The notes beneath the pieces are model-generated. The model searched no databases. It saw only the letters and a program-made list of their open reading frames with translations, and was not told where the DNA came from. A stretch of DNA of 64,000 nucleotides, taken from contig NZ_AZCP01000001.1 in the NCBI RefSeq assembly GCF_001433855.1, positions 561,187-625,186 of the forward strand. The letters run 5' to 3'. A program made the position numbers and the translations under genes. Every line of letters starts with the position of its first letter. Position 1 is the stretch's first letter. Below, piece after piece: positions 43,615 to 53,065 of the stretch. The DNA is from Levilactobacillus brevis ATCC 14869 = DSM 20054. Lineage in GTDB: Bacteria > Bacillota > Bacilli > Lactobacillales > Lactobacillaceae.

Positions 43615-43967
43615 GCTTCAACCCACTGACCTAAATCAACCGTTGGGGCATCAGACCACAATTTTTCCAAATTGTAATGGCTCCGTTGTTCTTTTTGGAA
43701 CACGTGAACCACAACGTCGCCTAGATCAATTAAAATCCAGTTGGCTTCATTCTTACCTTCAACATCGCGAATCTTAACGCCGTTAGCGGCCATCTGATCC
43801 GTAATTTCATCGGCAATCGCTTGAATTTGACGGCTAGAATTAGCCTCCATGATTAAGAAGTAGTCGGCCATTAAACTCACCTTGGTCATATCTAAGGCAG
43901 TTAAGTCCTCTGCTCGCTTGTTTTCAGCTGCCTTTACGGCAATTTCTAAAATCTCTTTGCTTTCCAT
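43611..43967 (-). CDS. rsfS: Ribosome silencing factor RsfS
   Basis: A 118-residue RsfS: EILEIAVKAAENKRAEDLTALDM, DYFLIMEANSSRQIQAIADEI and WILIDLGDVVVHVFQKEQRSHYNLEKLW. It binds L14 on the large subunit and prevents subunit joining when nutrients run short. The start ATG follows GAGGAGAAAATGC; a longer frame is not homologous. Confidence 0.96.
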   Translation of the reverse strand: MESKEILEIAVKAAENKRAEDLTALDMTKVSLMADYFLIMEANSSRQIQAIADEITDQMAANGVKIRDVEGKNEANWILIDLGDVVVHVFQKEQRSHYNLEKLWSDAPTVDLGQWVEA

Positions 43968-43992
43968 GCATTTTCTCCTCTCGCACTTACAA

Positions 43993-44586
43993 CTAACGGG
44001 AAATCCACGCGTTATAAGTGTCAATTGACTTCGGATAAACCGGCTTGCCATTAGTCACCAAATACTGCAACGTCTGTTTTGCTTGAAACGCCACACCTTT
44101 AGCTAAATCAGCCGTTGTGACTTTCCGAGCTTCGTCAACGCCAGGAAAGTCACGTTTCGGTTCAATATAGTCTGCCATATAGATAACTTGTTCTAATGGC
44201 GACATGTAAACCGCACCGGTTGTATGATGGCGCACCGCATTCAAAATATCCTCGTCAAAAATTTGTAGTTCATGTTTAATTAATTCAGCACCAACAACGC
44301 CATGCCAAATGGCATTTCCATAGTCCAACAGCATGGGATCTAAATGATAACGTTGAATGGCGGCAATAAAATCTTCATCTGGCCGTTGTTTGGCATAATC
44401 ATGGACTAAACCGGCAATACTGGCTTTTTCCACATCCACTTGATTAGCTGTAGCCAATTGAATAGCCGTTTGTTCGACCCGCAAAACATGCCGAAATCGA
44501 TGTGGCTTCAACGCTTGCTCCAGCTTGGCCACTAGTTGCTCGCGGGTACCCGGAAAAATATGTTCTTGATAATTCAGTTCAGTCAC
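43993..44586 (-). CDS. yqeK: HD-domain bis(5'-nucleosyl)tetraphosphatase (YqeK)
   Basis: A 197-residue HD protein: HRFRHVLRVEQTAIQLA, GLVHDYAKQRP, GNAIWHGVVGAELI and AVRHHTTGAVYMSPLEQVIYMADYIEPKRD. YqeK enzymes split diadenosine tetraphosphate to two ADP. It overlaps nadD by eight bases, a conserved neighbour pair. Confidence 0.94.
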   Translation of the reverse strand: MTELNYQEHIFPGTREQLVAKLEQALKPHRFRHVLRVEQTAIQLATANQVDVEKASIAGLVHDYAKQRPDEDFIAAIQRYHLDPMLLDYGNAIWHGVVGAELIKHELQIFDEDILNAVRHHTTGAVYMSPLEQVIYMADYIEPKRDFPGVDEARKVTTADLAKGVAFQAKQTLQYLVTNGKPVYPKSIDTYNAWISR

Positions 44587-45211
44587 GATATAACAGATGC
44601 TCCTTTATATAAAGATCAACCATGGTTGGAACCAGATAACGAATGGACTGCCCACGGCGAACTTGATCGCGAATCATCGTGGAACTAATTCCAATCTGTG
44701 GGACGTCCACCCACAAAACAGGATACGGCGACGCGTGGGTAAATCCTTGACGGCAAACCCCAACGAATTGAACCAGCTTTACCAGTTCATCAATTCGGTA
44801 CCATTTTGGTAAATAGGCAACCATGTCCCCACCAATAATGAAATAATATTGATTTTCGGGGTGGGCTTGTGTCAATTGCAACATCGTATCGTAACTATAG
44901 CTCCGACCACCACGTTCAACCTCCGTTAACTCCAAGTCAAAACGTGGATTGTCTTTAATCGCTGCTTTAACCATGGCTACCCGGTCTGCGGCAGGAATGG
45001 TCAATTTTCGATCGACATGTGGGGGTTCCGCATCTGGCATAAATAAGACACGGTCCAACCCTAGCTGGGTGGCAACTTGATCTGCAATCACGAGGTGACC
45101 CAGATGTGGTGGATTAAAGGTGCCACCAAGAATACCAATCCGCCGTTTTTTGGCCGTCGCGGCCATCTCCGTTGCGACTTGCGTACTCGTTCGTTCCAGA
45201 ATTTTTACCAC
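44579..45211 (-). CDS. nadD: Nicotinate-nucleotide adenylyltransferase
   Basis: Makes deamido-NAD from nicotinate mononucleotide and ATP. The motifs GILGGTFNPPHLGHLVIAD and ISSTMIRDQVRRGQSIRYLV are complete. The first 25 residues form an extra tail before the fold. A GTG start after GGGAGGTCTAAGTC is used. About 210 residues. Confidence 0.95.
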   Translation of the reverse strand: MVKILERTSTQVATEMAATAKKRRIGILGGTFNPPHLGHLVIADQVATQLGLDRVLFMPDAEPPHVDRKLTIPAADRVAMVKAAIKDNPRFDLELTEVERGGRSYSYDTMLQLTQAHPENQYYFIIGGDMVAYLPKWYRIDELVKLVQFVGVCRQGFTHASPYPVLWVDVPQIGISSTMIRDQVRRGQSIRYLVPTMVDLYIKEHLLYRD

Positions 45212-45224
45212 GACTTAGACCTCC

Positions 45225-45548
45225 CTACATGTTTTCCACAATTGGTGAAATCTTTTGATTATCTTCGTCGGTTGCGACCCGGTACAAAACCAGCACACGA
45301 CCAATCGTTTGAACCACTTGAATATCCGTATTATCTTCAATGAACGCCTTAGTCTCAGCAACTGTGACGTCAGCACTTTGTTGTAAATTAATTTTAATCA
45401 GTTCGCGCTTTTCTAGCGCGCCGGTTAATTGGTCCAACCAAACCGTGGTTAAACCATTCTTACCGACTGAAAATAATGGACGCATCACGTGCGCATGAGC
45501 GCGTAAATAGCGCTTTTGTTTCCCTCGTAACAAATTGTTATCCTCCAA
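45225..45548 (-). CDS. yhbY: CRM-domain RNA-binding protein (YhbY)
   Basis: A 107-residue CRM-domain protein: LRGKQKRYLRAHAHVMRPLFSVGKNGLT and the conserved GQ-like VVQTIGRVLVLYR. It associates with pre-50S particles. It sits between yqeH and nadD, as in Bacillus. Confidence 0.94.
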   Translation of the reverse strand: MEDNNLLRGKQKRYLRAHAHVMRPLFSVGKNGLTTVWLDQLTGALEKRELIKINLQQSADVTVAETKAFIEDNTDIQVVQTIGRVLVLYRVATDEDNQKISPIVENM

Positions 45549-45549
45549 T

Positions 45550-46692
45550 TTAAATCATTGCGTGACGAATTAAAACACCAACACCAGCAGGTGCCCAACC
45601 GGTCACATTAATCCCAGCAGGAACCGTAATCCAACCCAAGCCTTCAAAGACCAAATCGCTCTTCGCGGTCGTCTTGAATTCATGAGCAACTAATGGTGGA
45701 AAATCATCTTTGTCCACTGCTTGTGGTGGCGTCAATAACTGTCCCAACTGACGCGCATAAAAATCATCAGCGTTTTCTAACTTCGTCCGATGAATGTACA
45801 GATTGTTTTCAAAGTATGCCGTAACCCCTGACTTAGGACCCTTATTAAAATCAAATCGGGCAACCCCGCCTAAAAACAACGTCTGCTGGTCATTTAGCTG
45901 GTAATTTTTCGGCTTAACCTGCTTTTGTGGCGTCACGATCTTTAAGTCTTTCCCAGTTAAGAAATGGGCCATCTGCTGATTTTGAATGATCCCTGGTGTA
46001 TCCACCAAAACATGGTCATCGTCTAACGGCAATTCAATTTTATCTAGCGTGGTTCCAGGGAATTTAGAAGTGGTGATCAAATCTTTTACCCCAGTATTTT
46101 GCCGAATAATTTGATTAATCAGCGTGGATTTACCGACGTTCGTCACACCAACCACGTAGACATCTCGGTCTCCGCGATACTTATCAATCAATTGTAATAA
46201 GCCATCGACAGACTGGTTGGTCTTAGCACTTAATAATGTCACATCAATTGGCCGCAACCCAGCTTCATTTGCCCGTTGACGTAACCAGTCACGTAGCTTA
46301 CTACGCTTCAGTGAGCGTGGTAGCAAATCTTCTTTGTTACCCACCAGTAAAATCGGATTGTCACCCACAAATCGGTGCAAACCGGGAATCACACTACCGT
46401 TAAAATCAAAGATATCAACGACATAAACAATCAAGGCGTTAGCATCTTGAATTTGGGTTAACAAATTCAAAAAATCGTCATCCGTTAAACCAACGGGCAC
46501 AATTTCATTGTAGTGCCGCAATCGGAAACAGCGTTGACAATAGACCTCTTGCTTTTCAATTCCCTTATCCAACGCCGACTGTGGCGTATACCCTGGTGCT
46601 GTTGGATCAGTCGTCTGAATGGTGGCGCCACAGCCAATACAATGAAGTGGTTCACCATCAATCAAAACAGGTTCAATGTGCTTTTCGTTCAT
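45550..46692 (-). CDS. yqeH: Ribosome biogenesis GTPase YqeH
   Basis: A circularly permuted GTPase of about 380 residues. A treble-clef zinc finger (CIGC near residue 20, CQRC near 52) comes first, then the G4 motif VGNKEDLLP, then G1 GVTNVGKSTLIN and G3 VDTPGI. It is needed for 30S assembly in Bacillus. The ATG follows AGGAGGATCTTG; the TTG one codon upstream is less likely. It overlaps yqeG by 20 bases. Confidence 0.96.
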   Translation of the reverse strand: MNEKHIEPVLIDGEPLHCIGCGATIQTTDPTAPGYTPQSALDKGIEKQEVYCQRCFRLRHYNEIVPVGLTDDDFLNLLTQIQDANALIVYVVDIFDFNGSVIPGLHRFVGDNPILLVGNKEDLLPRSLKRSKLRDWLRQRANEAGLRPIDVTLLSAKTNQSVDGLLQLIDKYRGDRDVYVVGVTNVGKSTLINQIIRQNTGVKDLITTSKFPGTTLDKIELPLDDDHVLVDTPGIIQNQQMAHFLTGKDLKIVTPQKQVKPKNYQLNDQQTLFLGGVARFDFNKGPKSGVTAYFENNLYIHRTKLENADDFYARQLGQLLTPPQAVDKDDFPPLVAHEFKTTAKSDLVFEGLGWITVPAGINVTGWAPAGVGVLIRHAMI

Positions 46693-47215
46693 CAAGATCC
46701 TCCTGCCAAGTTAATTCTGGATAGTTGTGACGCAACCGCCACATGACTACCTTTTCCATTAAACGATTACCCTTGGTCACCCACGCATCCGACTTTAAAA
46801 TCGGCTTGACTAAGACACTGCGTACGCCACTGTGGTGAGCCGCCCAAACATCCGTCAAAAGCTGATCACCAACCATGACGACTTCATCACGGTTCAAATG
46901 CCAACGCCGTAACGCCCGCAAAATCCCCCATGATAATGGCTTTAGTGCCCGGTGAATATAATCCAAGTTAAAAGGTGCCACCGCACGATCAACCCGCTTA
47001 CGGTTGTTATTTGACACGACAATTACTCGAATCCCTGCCAACTCCAATAAGGTTAGCCAATGCCGTAGCTCCGGTGTCCCATCAGGATTGTTCCACGCAA
47101 TTAACGTATTATCGAGATCCGTTAAAATCACTTTGATGCCGTTGGCACGCAGTTGTGCCGGTGTCAAATCATAAATATTTTTAACCATCCACGTTGGTTT
47201 GAATTGAGAAACCAT
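46673..47215 (-). CDS. yqeG: HAD-family phosphatase YqeG
   Basis: A 180-residue HAD IIIA phosphatase: motif I ILTDLDNTLIAW, motif II VIVVSNNNRKRV, motif III PLSWGILRAL, and motif IV VMVGDQLLTDVWAA. It is first in the yqeG-yqeH-yhbY-nadD-yqeK-rsfS cluster. I use the ATG reading MVSQFKP; several upstream ATGs lie in a basic stretch that includes the promoter. Confidence 0.9.
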   Translation of the reverse strand: MVSQFKPTWMVKNIYDLTPAQLRANGIKVILTDLDNTLIAWNNPDGTPELRHWLTLLELAGIRVIVVSNNNRKRVDRAVAPFNLDYIHRALKPLSWGILRALRRWHLNRDEVVMVGDQLLTDVWAAHHSGVRSVLVKPILKSDAWVTKGNRLMEKVVMWRLRHNYPELTWQEDLDERKAH

Positions 47216-47269
47216 GCGGGTGACAGCCCCCCTTCGTTTTTTTGCCATCCTTGGCATGTCTAGCATACT

Positions 47270-47289
47270 ATTATACGCAATTCTGCGTA
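47270..47289. promoter_or_regulatory. yqeG promoter -10 overlapped by inverted repeat
   Basis: TATAAT on the minus strand (47275-47270) overlaps a perfect inverted repeat TACGCA-ATTC-TGCGTA (47274-47289). The -35 is weak. A repressor site at the head of the ribosome-assembly cluster would be unusual. Confidence 0.45.
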
Positions 47290-47412
47290 ATTTTACCACT
47301 CGGAAGACCGATAAAGATTGGCCTTTACCTAAATATTTTCTCCACAATTGATCTGCCATTCAAAACATGTGCTTCTGAACTAAAATCGATTAATCTTTAG
47401 TGATGGAAATAA

Positions 47413-47460
47413 CAAAAAAACAATACCCATCGGAAATTTGTTCTCACGGGCATTGTCTTT
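47413..47460 (-). terminator. Rho-independent terminator after the surface-protein gene
   Basis: ACAATGCCCGTG pairs with CGATGGGTATTGT and is followed by TTTTTTT on the minus strand. Confidence 0.85.
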
Positions 47461-47465
47461 AGTTA

Positions 47466-49082
47466 TTATTTTACGGTCATAACCAACTTTTTATTGGCGG
47501 TCACATAGGTACCATTGCTCAAAACGAATCGGGTTGTTAAATTGTGTGACACAATCTTTTTCACTTTCAACTGTTGACCATAACGGTAGTGAGCACGTTT
47601 GCCAGTCAGATTTTTCTTCTGATACGCGTTAACGCCTTTCGCATTGATTACTTTAATCTTTACGTGACGTTTCGCATAATACACCCGTACCGTGTAGTCT
47701 GTGTTGGTGGTCACGTACCCCGTCTTACCGGCAGTTTTACTGTGATGATTGACATCTTTTACGCGATAACGTTTAACACCATTGACTGACTTGGCATAGC
47801 CCGTCACCACAAACATCGGTCGGTTCGTACGCTTTTGCTTGGCATACCAGACCAAGCGCTGCTTAGTGGAAAAAGTTGGCGTCTGATACAAGCCAATTTT
47901 CTTTATGGCATAAATGACACTGCCCTTCGGCGCTATTGTGGCAGCTGCACCATTTTGAACGACCTGTGGTTCGTAAACGTATGTGACTGTCTGGGCTTCA
48001 GTGGTAAATGTCCCAATCGCATTTGCTGGCGTCTTAGTGACCTGGTAGCCATCAATCTTAGCAGCCTGCGCGTGATAGGCGCCTCCTAATTTACCAGTAA
48101 GCGTTGCAGTTGGTGCCAACGCCTTTCCTTGCTGATCAACATACTTAACCGTCACTGCCTGACTAGTACTAGGATTTGGGTCAGGTGTTGGCGTCGGATT
48201 AGGAACAATTGGATCTGGCATTATCGTACTGTAGGCCATTAACCCCGATAACAGGAGTCCATCAATCTGAAGTGTACCATCAGCCTGCGGATGTAAATAC
48301 TTTGAAAGTGGTTGTTGCAATATTTGTGACATTTGAGCTGCCGAGGCATCCGGATCAATCTCAGCTAACTGTGCGTCACTATAACTCGATAAAAACATTC
48401 CCGTCTTAAACATAGAAATAAATCTTGAAGCATTAGTATCCAAGGTACTTTCTTCCGTATTAAACAGGAAATCCGATTGTTGTAACAAATTTTCCTTATT
48501 ACCATCTTCATCATCCGGCAACGCTTCAATCAACGGCCGAAAGTTCTCCTGATAATCCTTTTGAATTTCCTTAAATGTCTTGGCATTCGTTTTGTACTGC
48601 GCCAATCGGCTGACGATCCAAGACTGCTGCGTAATACTCTGAACAATTCTCTTAGCATAATCGCTGGCACTAAGCCCATTATCATCAGACGTACTGACAA
48701 CGAAATCTATCAAGCTATCCTGTCGATTAGCCCGATTCACCTTATCCATCAACTCGTTTAGTGTTTTCTGCAAGCCTGGATCTTGAAATAAATTGCCCAA
48801 TGTTGGATAATCCGAAACAAATTTTGCAACAAAGTCGGTGTCATTAATCTGATCACTTGTTAACGACTGTGGTGCCTTTGATTCCCAATAAACACGTTGT
48901 GGACCATCCTTGGTAGTCACCAGCGTATAGGGCATTTCAACCGACCCAACCTTTTCTCCCTGTTTAACGTTTGCAGTGATTGTTGCCGCTTGTACTGGCA
49001 AAACAGCGATGGTGATCACCCCGCCCGAGACTAGCATCAAACTAGCCCCCATTAAAAATAATTTATGTCTGACTGTTGTCAT
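47466..49082 (-). CDS. Secreted surface protein with MucBP and DUF5776 domains
   Basis: A 538-residue exported protein. A signal peptide (LFLMGASLMLVSGGVITIAVLPVQA) is followed by about 260 residues of acidic, mostly helical sequence that I do not recognise, a proline/threonine linker (PDPIVPNPTPTPDPNP), one MucBP repeat (VTVKYVDQQGKALAPTATLTG..GTFTTEAQTVTYVYEPQ) and a C-terminal basic DUF5776 module (residues about 390-538) rich in Lys and Tyr. There is no LPXTG; the DUF5776 part may hold it to the wall. MucBP domains are linked to mucin binding; adhesion is inference. GGGGTGACTTAA precedes the ATG. Confidence 0.88.
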   Translation of the reverse strand: MTTVRHKLFLMGASLMLVSGGVITIAVLPVQAATITANVKQGEKVGSVEMPYTLVTTKDGPQRVYWESKAPQSLTSDQINDTDFVAKFVSDYPTLGNLFQDPGLQKTLNELMDKVNRANRQDSLIDFVVSTSDDNGLSASDYAKRIVQSITQQSWIVSRLAQYKTNAKTFKEIQKDYQENFRPLIEALPDDEDGNKENLLQQSDFLFNTEESTLDTNASRFISMFKTGMFLSSYSDAQLAEIDPDASAAQMSQILQQPLSKYLHPQADGTLQIDGLLLSGLMAYSTIMPDPIVPNPTPTPDPNPSTSQAVTVKYVDQQGKALAPTATLTGKLGGAYHAQAAKIDGYQVTKTPANAIGTFTTEAQTVTYVYEPQVVQNGAAATIAPKGSVIYAIKKIGLYQTPTFSTKQRLVWYAKQKRTNRPMFVVTGYAKSVNGVKRYRVKDVNHHSKTAGKTGYVTTNTDYTVRVYYAKRHVKIKVINAKGVNAYQKKNLTGKRAHYRYGQQLKVKKIVSHNLTTRFVLSNGTYVTANKKLVMTVK

Positions 49083-49318
49083 TTAAGTCACCCCGTTTAC
49101 AATTTTAAACCATATCCGGTATTAGTATAACATATATATGCTGTCTAACGCATCCTACATTCCAGCCATTTCCCGCTAAATCAAGGATAATAATATATGC
49201 CATTTTAAAATCACTGATAAATTTAAGCTGCACACCTAAAGTCAAGTGGCGCAATCGTATGATAAATAGCAACTTAATAACGGTCATTAAAATGATAGTC
49301 TCAAAAGCCAATGTAAAC
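49083..49318. other. Intergenic region upstream of the surface-protein gene
   Basis: A/T-rich region of about 240 bases with a TATACT -10 like element at about 49124-49129 on the minus strand but no good -35. No gene with a ribosome binding site was seen. Confidence 0.4.
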
Positions 49319-49355
49319 GAAAAAAGCAAGCAATCCAATTTGGATTACTTGCTTT
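49319..49355 (-). terminator. Rho-independent terminator after rplT
   Basis: AAGCAAGTAATCC pairs with GGATTGCTTGCTT and is followed by TTTTCG on the minus strand. It ends infC-rpmI-rplT. Confidence 0.85.
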
Positions 49356-49391
49356 ATCCTGTAGAGAACAAGCTCCACAATTAATTTAAAA

Positions 49392-49751
49392 TTAAGCAGC
49401 TAAAGCCGTCTTAGCTTGTTCAGCTAAAGCAGCAAATGCAGCAGCATCGTTAACTGCTAAATCAGCTAACATCTTCCGGTTAACGTCAATGTTAGCCAAC
49501 TTCAAGCCGTGCATCAACTTGCTGTAGCTCAGACCGTTCATCCGGGCTGCGGCGTTGATCCGGGCAATCCATAACTTACGGAAGTTACGCTTAGTCGCTT
49601 TCCGGTCACGGAATGCGTATTGACGCCCCTTCATAACTTGATCCTTAGCAACCTTGAATAAACGGTGCTTAGAACCACGGTAACCCTTAGCTAACTTTAA
49701 AACCTTTTTACGACGTGCGCGTGTAACAGTACCGCCTTTAACTCGTGGCAT
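49392..49751 (-). CDS. rplT: 50S ribosomal protein L20
   Basis: A 119-residue L20: [41 protein letters not shown] is the basic N-terminal extension and [25 protein letters not shown] the globular core. It is a primary 23S rRNA binder and the known feedback regulator of this operon in Bacillus. Confidence 0.98.
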   Translation of the reverse strand: MPRVKGGTVTRARRKKVLKLAKGYRGSKHRLFKVAKDQVMKGRQYAFRDRKATKRNFRKLWIARINAAARMNGLSYSKLMHGLKLANIDVNRKMLADLAVNDAAAFAALAEQAKTALAA

Positions 49752-49821
49752 AATCTTTTCCTCCTAAATCAATTCAAACATTATGTCGACATTTCGTCGA
49801 CCCGAAAAATTAGTGACTAGC

Positions 49822-50016
49822 TTACTTTTGTAATAATTCGCGGTAAGTCTTAATAGTCGTTTCGTTCATCATCCGGGTACCACGAAGGTTCCGGCGTTGC
49901 TTCTTGGTCTTACCGTGGAAACGGTGAGACGTGTATGCGTTGGCACTCTTGATACCGCCCTTAGCAGTTACTTTGAAACGCTTAGCTGCAGCGCGGTTAG
50001 TCTTCATCTTTGGCAT
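49822..50016 (-). CDS. rpmI: 50S ribosomal protein L35
   Basis: A 64-residue, very basic L35 (MPKMKTNRAAAKRFKVTAKGGIK, SHRFHGKTKKQRRNLRG). It lies between infC and rplT in the conserved order. Confidence 0.97.
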   Translation of the reverse strand: MPKMKTNRAAAKRFKVTAKGGIKSANAYTSHRFHGKTKKQRRNLRGTRMMNETTIKTYRELLQK

Positions 50017-50065
50017 AATACGAAATATCCTCCTTAAATCGGTAGCTTAAGCTACCCAATCAATT

Positions 50066-50584
50066 CTACTTATTCTCAGCGATAGGCGAGAGCATCAGGA
50101 ACATGCTGCGACCGTCCATCTTTGGTCGTTGTTCAACCGTGGCAACATCAGCTGTTTCAGCTGCCATCCGATTAAGCACCTCGCGACCAATGTCTTTATG
50201 GGTAATGGCCCGTCCCTTAAACCGGATTGAAACCCGAACCTTTTCACCCTTAGCCAAGAACTTCTTAGCGTTCTTCAGCTTGGTGTTAAAGTCATTGGTA
50301 TCAATGGTTGGGCTCAAGCGCACTTCCTTAACACTGACCACTTTTTGCTTTTTCCGAGCTTCGCGTTGCTTCTTTTGCAACTCGAACCGGTACTTCCCGT
50401 AGTCCATAATCCGGGCTACGGGTGGCTTAGCTTTCGGTGCAACCAAAACTACATCGAGGTTAGCGTCTTCAGCAATCTGCAAAGCTTCTTGCTTACTCTT
50501 GATGCCCAATTGTTCACCATCACTGGCAATCAATCGAACTTCGCGTGCGCGAATCCCCTCGTTGACAATCGTGTCATTTGCTAT
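50066..50584 (-). CDS. infC: Translation initiation factor IF-3 with AUA start codon
   Basis: A 172-residue IF-3: [28 protein letters not shown] at the N-terminus, the lysine-rich linker and the C-terminal [38 protein letters not shown]. No ATG/GTG/TTG lies near the conserved start. GGAGG is placed nine bases before an ATA codon that reads (M)[11 protein letters not shown]-3 discriminates against rare starts, and E. coli infC uses AUU for autoregulation; an AUA here fits the same idea. A farther in-frame ATG lies in the leader and is not used. Confidence 0.93.
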   Translation of the reverse strand: MANDTIVNEGIRAREVRLIASDGEQLGIKSKQEALQIAEDANLDVVLVAPKAKPPVARIMDYGKYRFELQKKQREARKKQKVVSVKEVRLSPTIDTNDFNTKLKNAKKFLAKGEKVRVSIRFKGRAITHKDIGREVLNRMAAETADVATVEQRPKMDGRSMFLMLSPIAENK

Positions 50585-50634
50585 GGTAATCCACCTCCAA
50601 AATAATCTCGAGAACTGCAGAAATCTCACTCACA

Positions 50635-50770
50635 AAAAATGCGGGAACCTTTGATCAGAATCAAACGGCTCCCGCAAGAAATGTCATCACGAAGACGACA
50701 TTAACGTGCATATCCAGCCCAATAACGTTAGTCATAAGGCGAGAAGCGGAAGCCTCTGCTTAATTTCTCA
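50635..50770 (-). ncRNA. Attenuator leader of infC-rpmI-rplT (L20 leader type)
   Basis: The minus-strand leader contains a strong hairpin GCGGGAGCC..GGTTCCCGC (50675-50641) followed by ATTTTTTG, an intrinsic terminator upstream of the coding region. Sequences before it can pair as an alternative. In Bacillus, L20 binds such a leader and favours termination. The identification is by position and terminator; no covariance search was run. Confidence 0.75.
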
Positions 50771-50778
50771 ACTTAACC

Positions 50779-50807
50779 ATCATACCAGCCAAGCACTGCC
50801 TTGTCAA
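50779..50807 (-). promoter_or_regulatory. SigmaA promoter of infC-rpmI-rplT
   Basis: TTGACA, 17 bases, TATGAT on the minus strand, within 30 bases of the thrS stop codon. Confidence 0.9.
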
Positions 50808-50829
50808 TGCTATTTAGCAAATACTCGTA

Positions 50830-52773
50830 TTAGTCGTTTTCGCGACTGTAGGACGCAATATCCGCTAAGATTTCCTTAACAAAGGCATCGCTACTCATTG
50901 ACGTTGTTTGGTCTTCGCCGTACTTCCGAACGGAAACACTACCGTTACTCATTTCATCTTCACCAACAACTAAGGTGTATGGAATCTTGTGAGTTTGCGC
51001 ATCGCGAATCAGATAACCCATCTTTTCGCCCCGCTTGTCAACATTAACCCGAATATCAGCAGCTTTTAACTCAGCAGCTAACTTATCAGCATAAGCGCCA
51101 TGCTTTTCTTCAGAAACTGGGATAATCGTCACTTGCTTAGGTGCTAACCAAGTTGGGAAAGCGCCCTTGTAAATTTCTGTCAGGTAAGCCGTGAAACGTT
51201 CCATCGTGGAAACCAAGCCACGGTGAATCATCACTGGACGGTGTTCTTCACCATCAGCACCGACATAATGTAAGTCAAACCGTTCTGGTAACATGAAGTC
51301 CAATTGAATGGTTGATAACGTTTCTTCGTTACCCAGTGCCGTCTTAGTTTGCACATCCAGTTTAGGACCGTAGAAGGCAGCTTCCCCTTCAGCTTCAACA
51401 TATGGTAAGCCTAGGTCATCCATAGCACCCTTCAACATAGCTTGGGCGTTGTTCCACATTTCGTCATCATCAAAGTACTTTTCCGTGTTCTTAGGATCAC
51501 GGTAGCTCAAACGGAACGTGTAGTCCTTGATGTCAAAGTCAGCGTAAACCTTAACCATCAAGTCCAAGATACTCTTAAATTCATCTTGAATTTGTTCTGG
51601 TGCTACGAACGTGTGACCATCATTTAAGGTCATTTCCCGAACCCGTTGCAATCCACTCAAAGCACCTGATTTTTCGTAACGGTGCATCATCCCTAATTCA
51701 GCAATCCGTAGAGGTAATTCACGGTAAGACCGAATGTGGTGATTATAAACTTGAATATGACTTGGGCAGTTCATTGGCCGTAATTCAAGCATTTCACCAT
51801 CACCCATGTCCATTGGTGGGAACATGTCTTCTCGGTAGTGTGCCCAGTGACCAGATTGCTTGTACAGATCCAAGTTAGCTAAGACTGGTGTGTAAACGTG
51901 TTGGTACCCATTGGAAACTTCCTTATCAATGATGTAACGTTCAATCGTCCGCCGAATCGTGGCCCCGTTTGGCATCCAGTATGGCAAACCAGCACCAACC
52001 TTGGGATCAACAAAGAACAAGTCTAATTGATTCCCGATTACTCGGTGATCACGTTCACGCGCTTCTTGGCGACGAGCAAGATCGGCATCCAAGTCAGCTT
52101 GCTTGTAGAAGGCTGTCCCATAGATCCGTTGTAGCATTGGATTTGAAGACTTACCTTGCCAGTAAGCACCGGCAACTGATAACAACTTAAACTTCTTAAC
52201 ATCACCGGTATTGGTCAATTGTGCCCCATCACTAAGGATTTGGTAGTCACCAATCTTTAAGAACGGTACACTATCGCCATCAACCGCATTAATCAACGCT
52301 GTTGTGAACTGATCGTCCTTCGCATCAGCTAAGGCATCGGCTTTGCTAACCGCGATACGTTCGATGTCTAATTTATCACTGACTAATTTTTCAACGATTA
52401 CTGCTAAGGCATCTAACTCATCAACACTGACTTGTTGGTCATCTTTATCGGTATCCACAAAGAAGCCATCTTCATCAGCACTGACTTTGCCTAAGCGAAT
52501 AGCCGGAAATTCCTTCTTTAAGGCAATCCGCAGTAAAGCAGCCGTTGTGTTCCGCAATACAGCCAGTCCATCATCACTATCTTTCGTAACAATTTCGATG
52601 CTGCCATCGCTTGCTAATGGCGTTAAGTAGTCGACCAATTGGCCATCTAACTTAGCGGCAACCGCCTTCTTGGCTAAACTAATCGAAATGGACTTTGCAA
52701 CGTCTGCTGGTGTGGTTCCGGCTGGAAAGGCCTTAACAGCACCATCAGGGAACTTAATTGAAATATCTGCCAT
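50830..52773 (-). CDS. thrS: Threonyl-tRNA synthetase
   Basis: A 647-residue class II synthetase with TGS and N2 editing domains (residues about 1-225), then the catalytic core: motif 1 region [36 protein letters not shown] with the zinc cysteine, motif 2 [16 protein letters not shown], motif 3 region [15 protein letters not shown], and a C-terminal anticodon-binding domain. The editing domain has SVAGAYWQG rather than the usual histidine-rich zinc pair, so I cannot confirm editing activity: the residues I can see (HxxxH) are not obvious. T-box controlled. Confidence 0.97.
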   Translation of the reverse strand: MADISIKFPDGAVKAFPAGTTPADVAKSISISLAKKAVAAKLDGQLVDYLTPLASDGSIEIVTKDSDDGLAVLRNTTAALLRIALKKEFPAIRLGKVSADEDGFFVDTDKDDQQVSVDELDALAVIVEKLVSDKLDIERIAVSKADALADAKDDQFTTALINAVDGDSVPFLKIGDYQILSDGAQLTNTGDVKKFKLLSVAGAYWQGKSSNPMLQRIYGTAFYKQADLDADLARRQEARERDHRVIGNQLDLFFVDPKVGAGLPYWMPNGATIRRTIERYIIDKEVSNGYQHVYTPVLANLDLYKQSGHWAHYREDMFPPMDMGDGEMLELRPMNCPSHIQVYNHHIRSYRELPLRIAELGMMHRYEKSGALSGLQRVREMTLNDGHTFVAPEQIQDEFKSILDLMVKVYADFDIKDYTFRLSYRDPKNTEKYFDDDEMWNNAQAMLKGAMDDLGLPYVEAEGEAAFYGPKLDVQTKTALGNEETLSTIQLDFMLPERFDLHYVGADGEEHRPVMIHRGLVSTMERFTAYLTEIYKGAFPTWLAPKQVTIIPVSEEKHGAYADKLAAELKAADIRVNVDKRGEKMGYLIRDAQTHKIPYTLVVGEDEMSNGSVSVRKYGEDQTTSMSSDAFVKEILADIASYSREND

Positions 52774-52810
52774 AATTCTCGATCTCCCTTATTTTTTTAG
52801 GCGAAAAACA

Positions 52811-53059
52811 CAAAAAGTCCCCAGCACCTCTAAAAGGCACTGGGGACGTCAATAACGTGGTTCCACCCGATATTTTTCACGAGACTACTCCCGTGAACTC
52901 TAGTCGTCGTTAACGGAACGAACCGGTCGGAAATTTCCTTCCAACAGCTAAGAAAGTGGTAATGCTTCCGGGCGCTAAGTGGCTTCCAAGCTAGGCCAAC
53001 TCTTCCTGTAAACGAACTCCGGTAACACCATGTCTTTCGTCATAGCTCTTTTGGTTTCA
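52811..53059 (-). ncRNA. T-box leader of thrS (specifier ACC)
   Basis: The T-box reads GGGTGGAACCACG (52869-52857), followed by a terminator hairpin (GTCCCCAGTGCC with GGTGCTGGGGAC, then TTTTT). Stem I contains GAAGCATT-ACC-AC, giving the Thr codon ACC at 52960-52958. It reads uncharged tRNA-Thr and lets transcription pass into thrS. Confidence 0.92.
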
Positions 53060-53065
53060 AAGACT

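Noticed and set aside
47466-49082. LPXTG-anchored adhesin
   Set aside because: The C-terminus has no LPXTG-like motif, hydrophobic helix or positively charged sorting tail.
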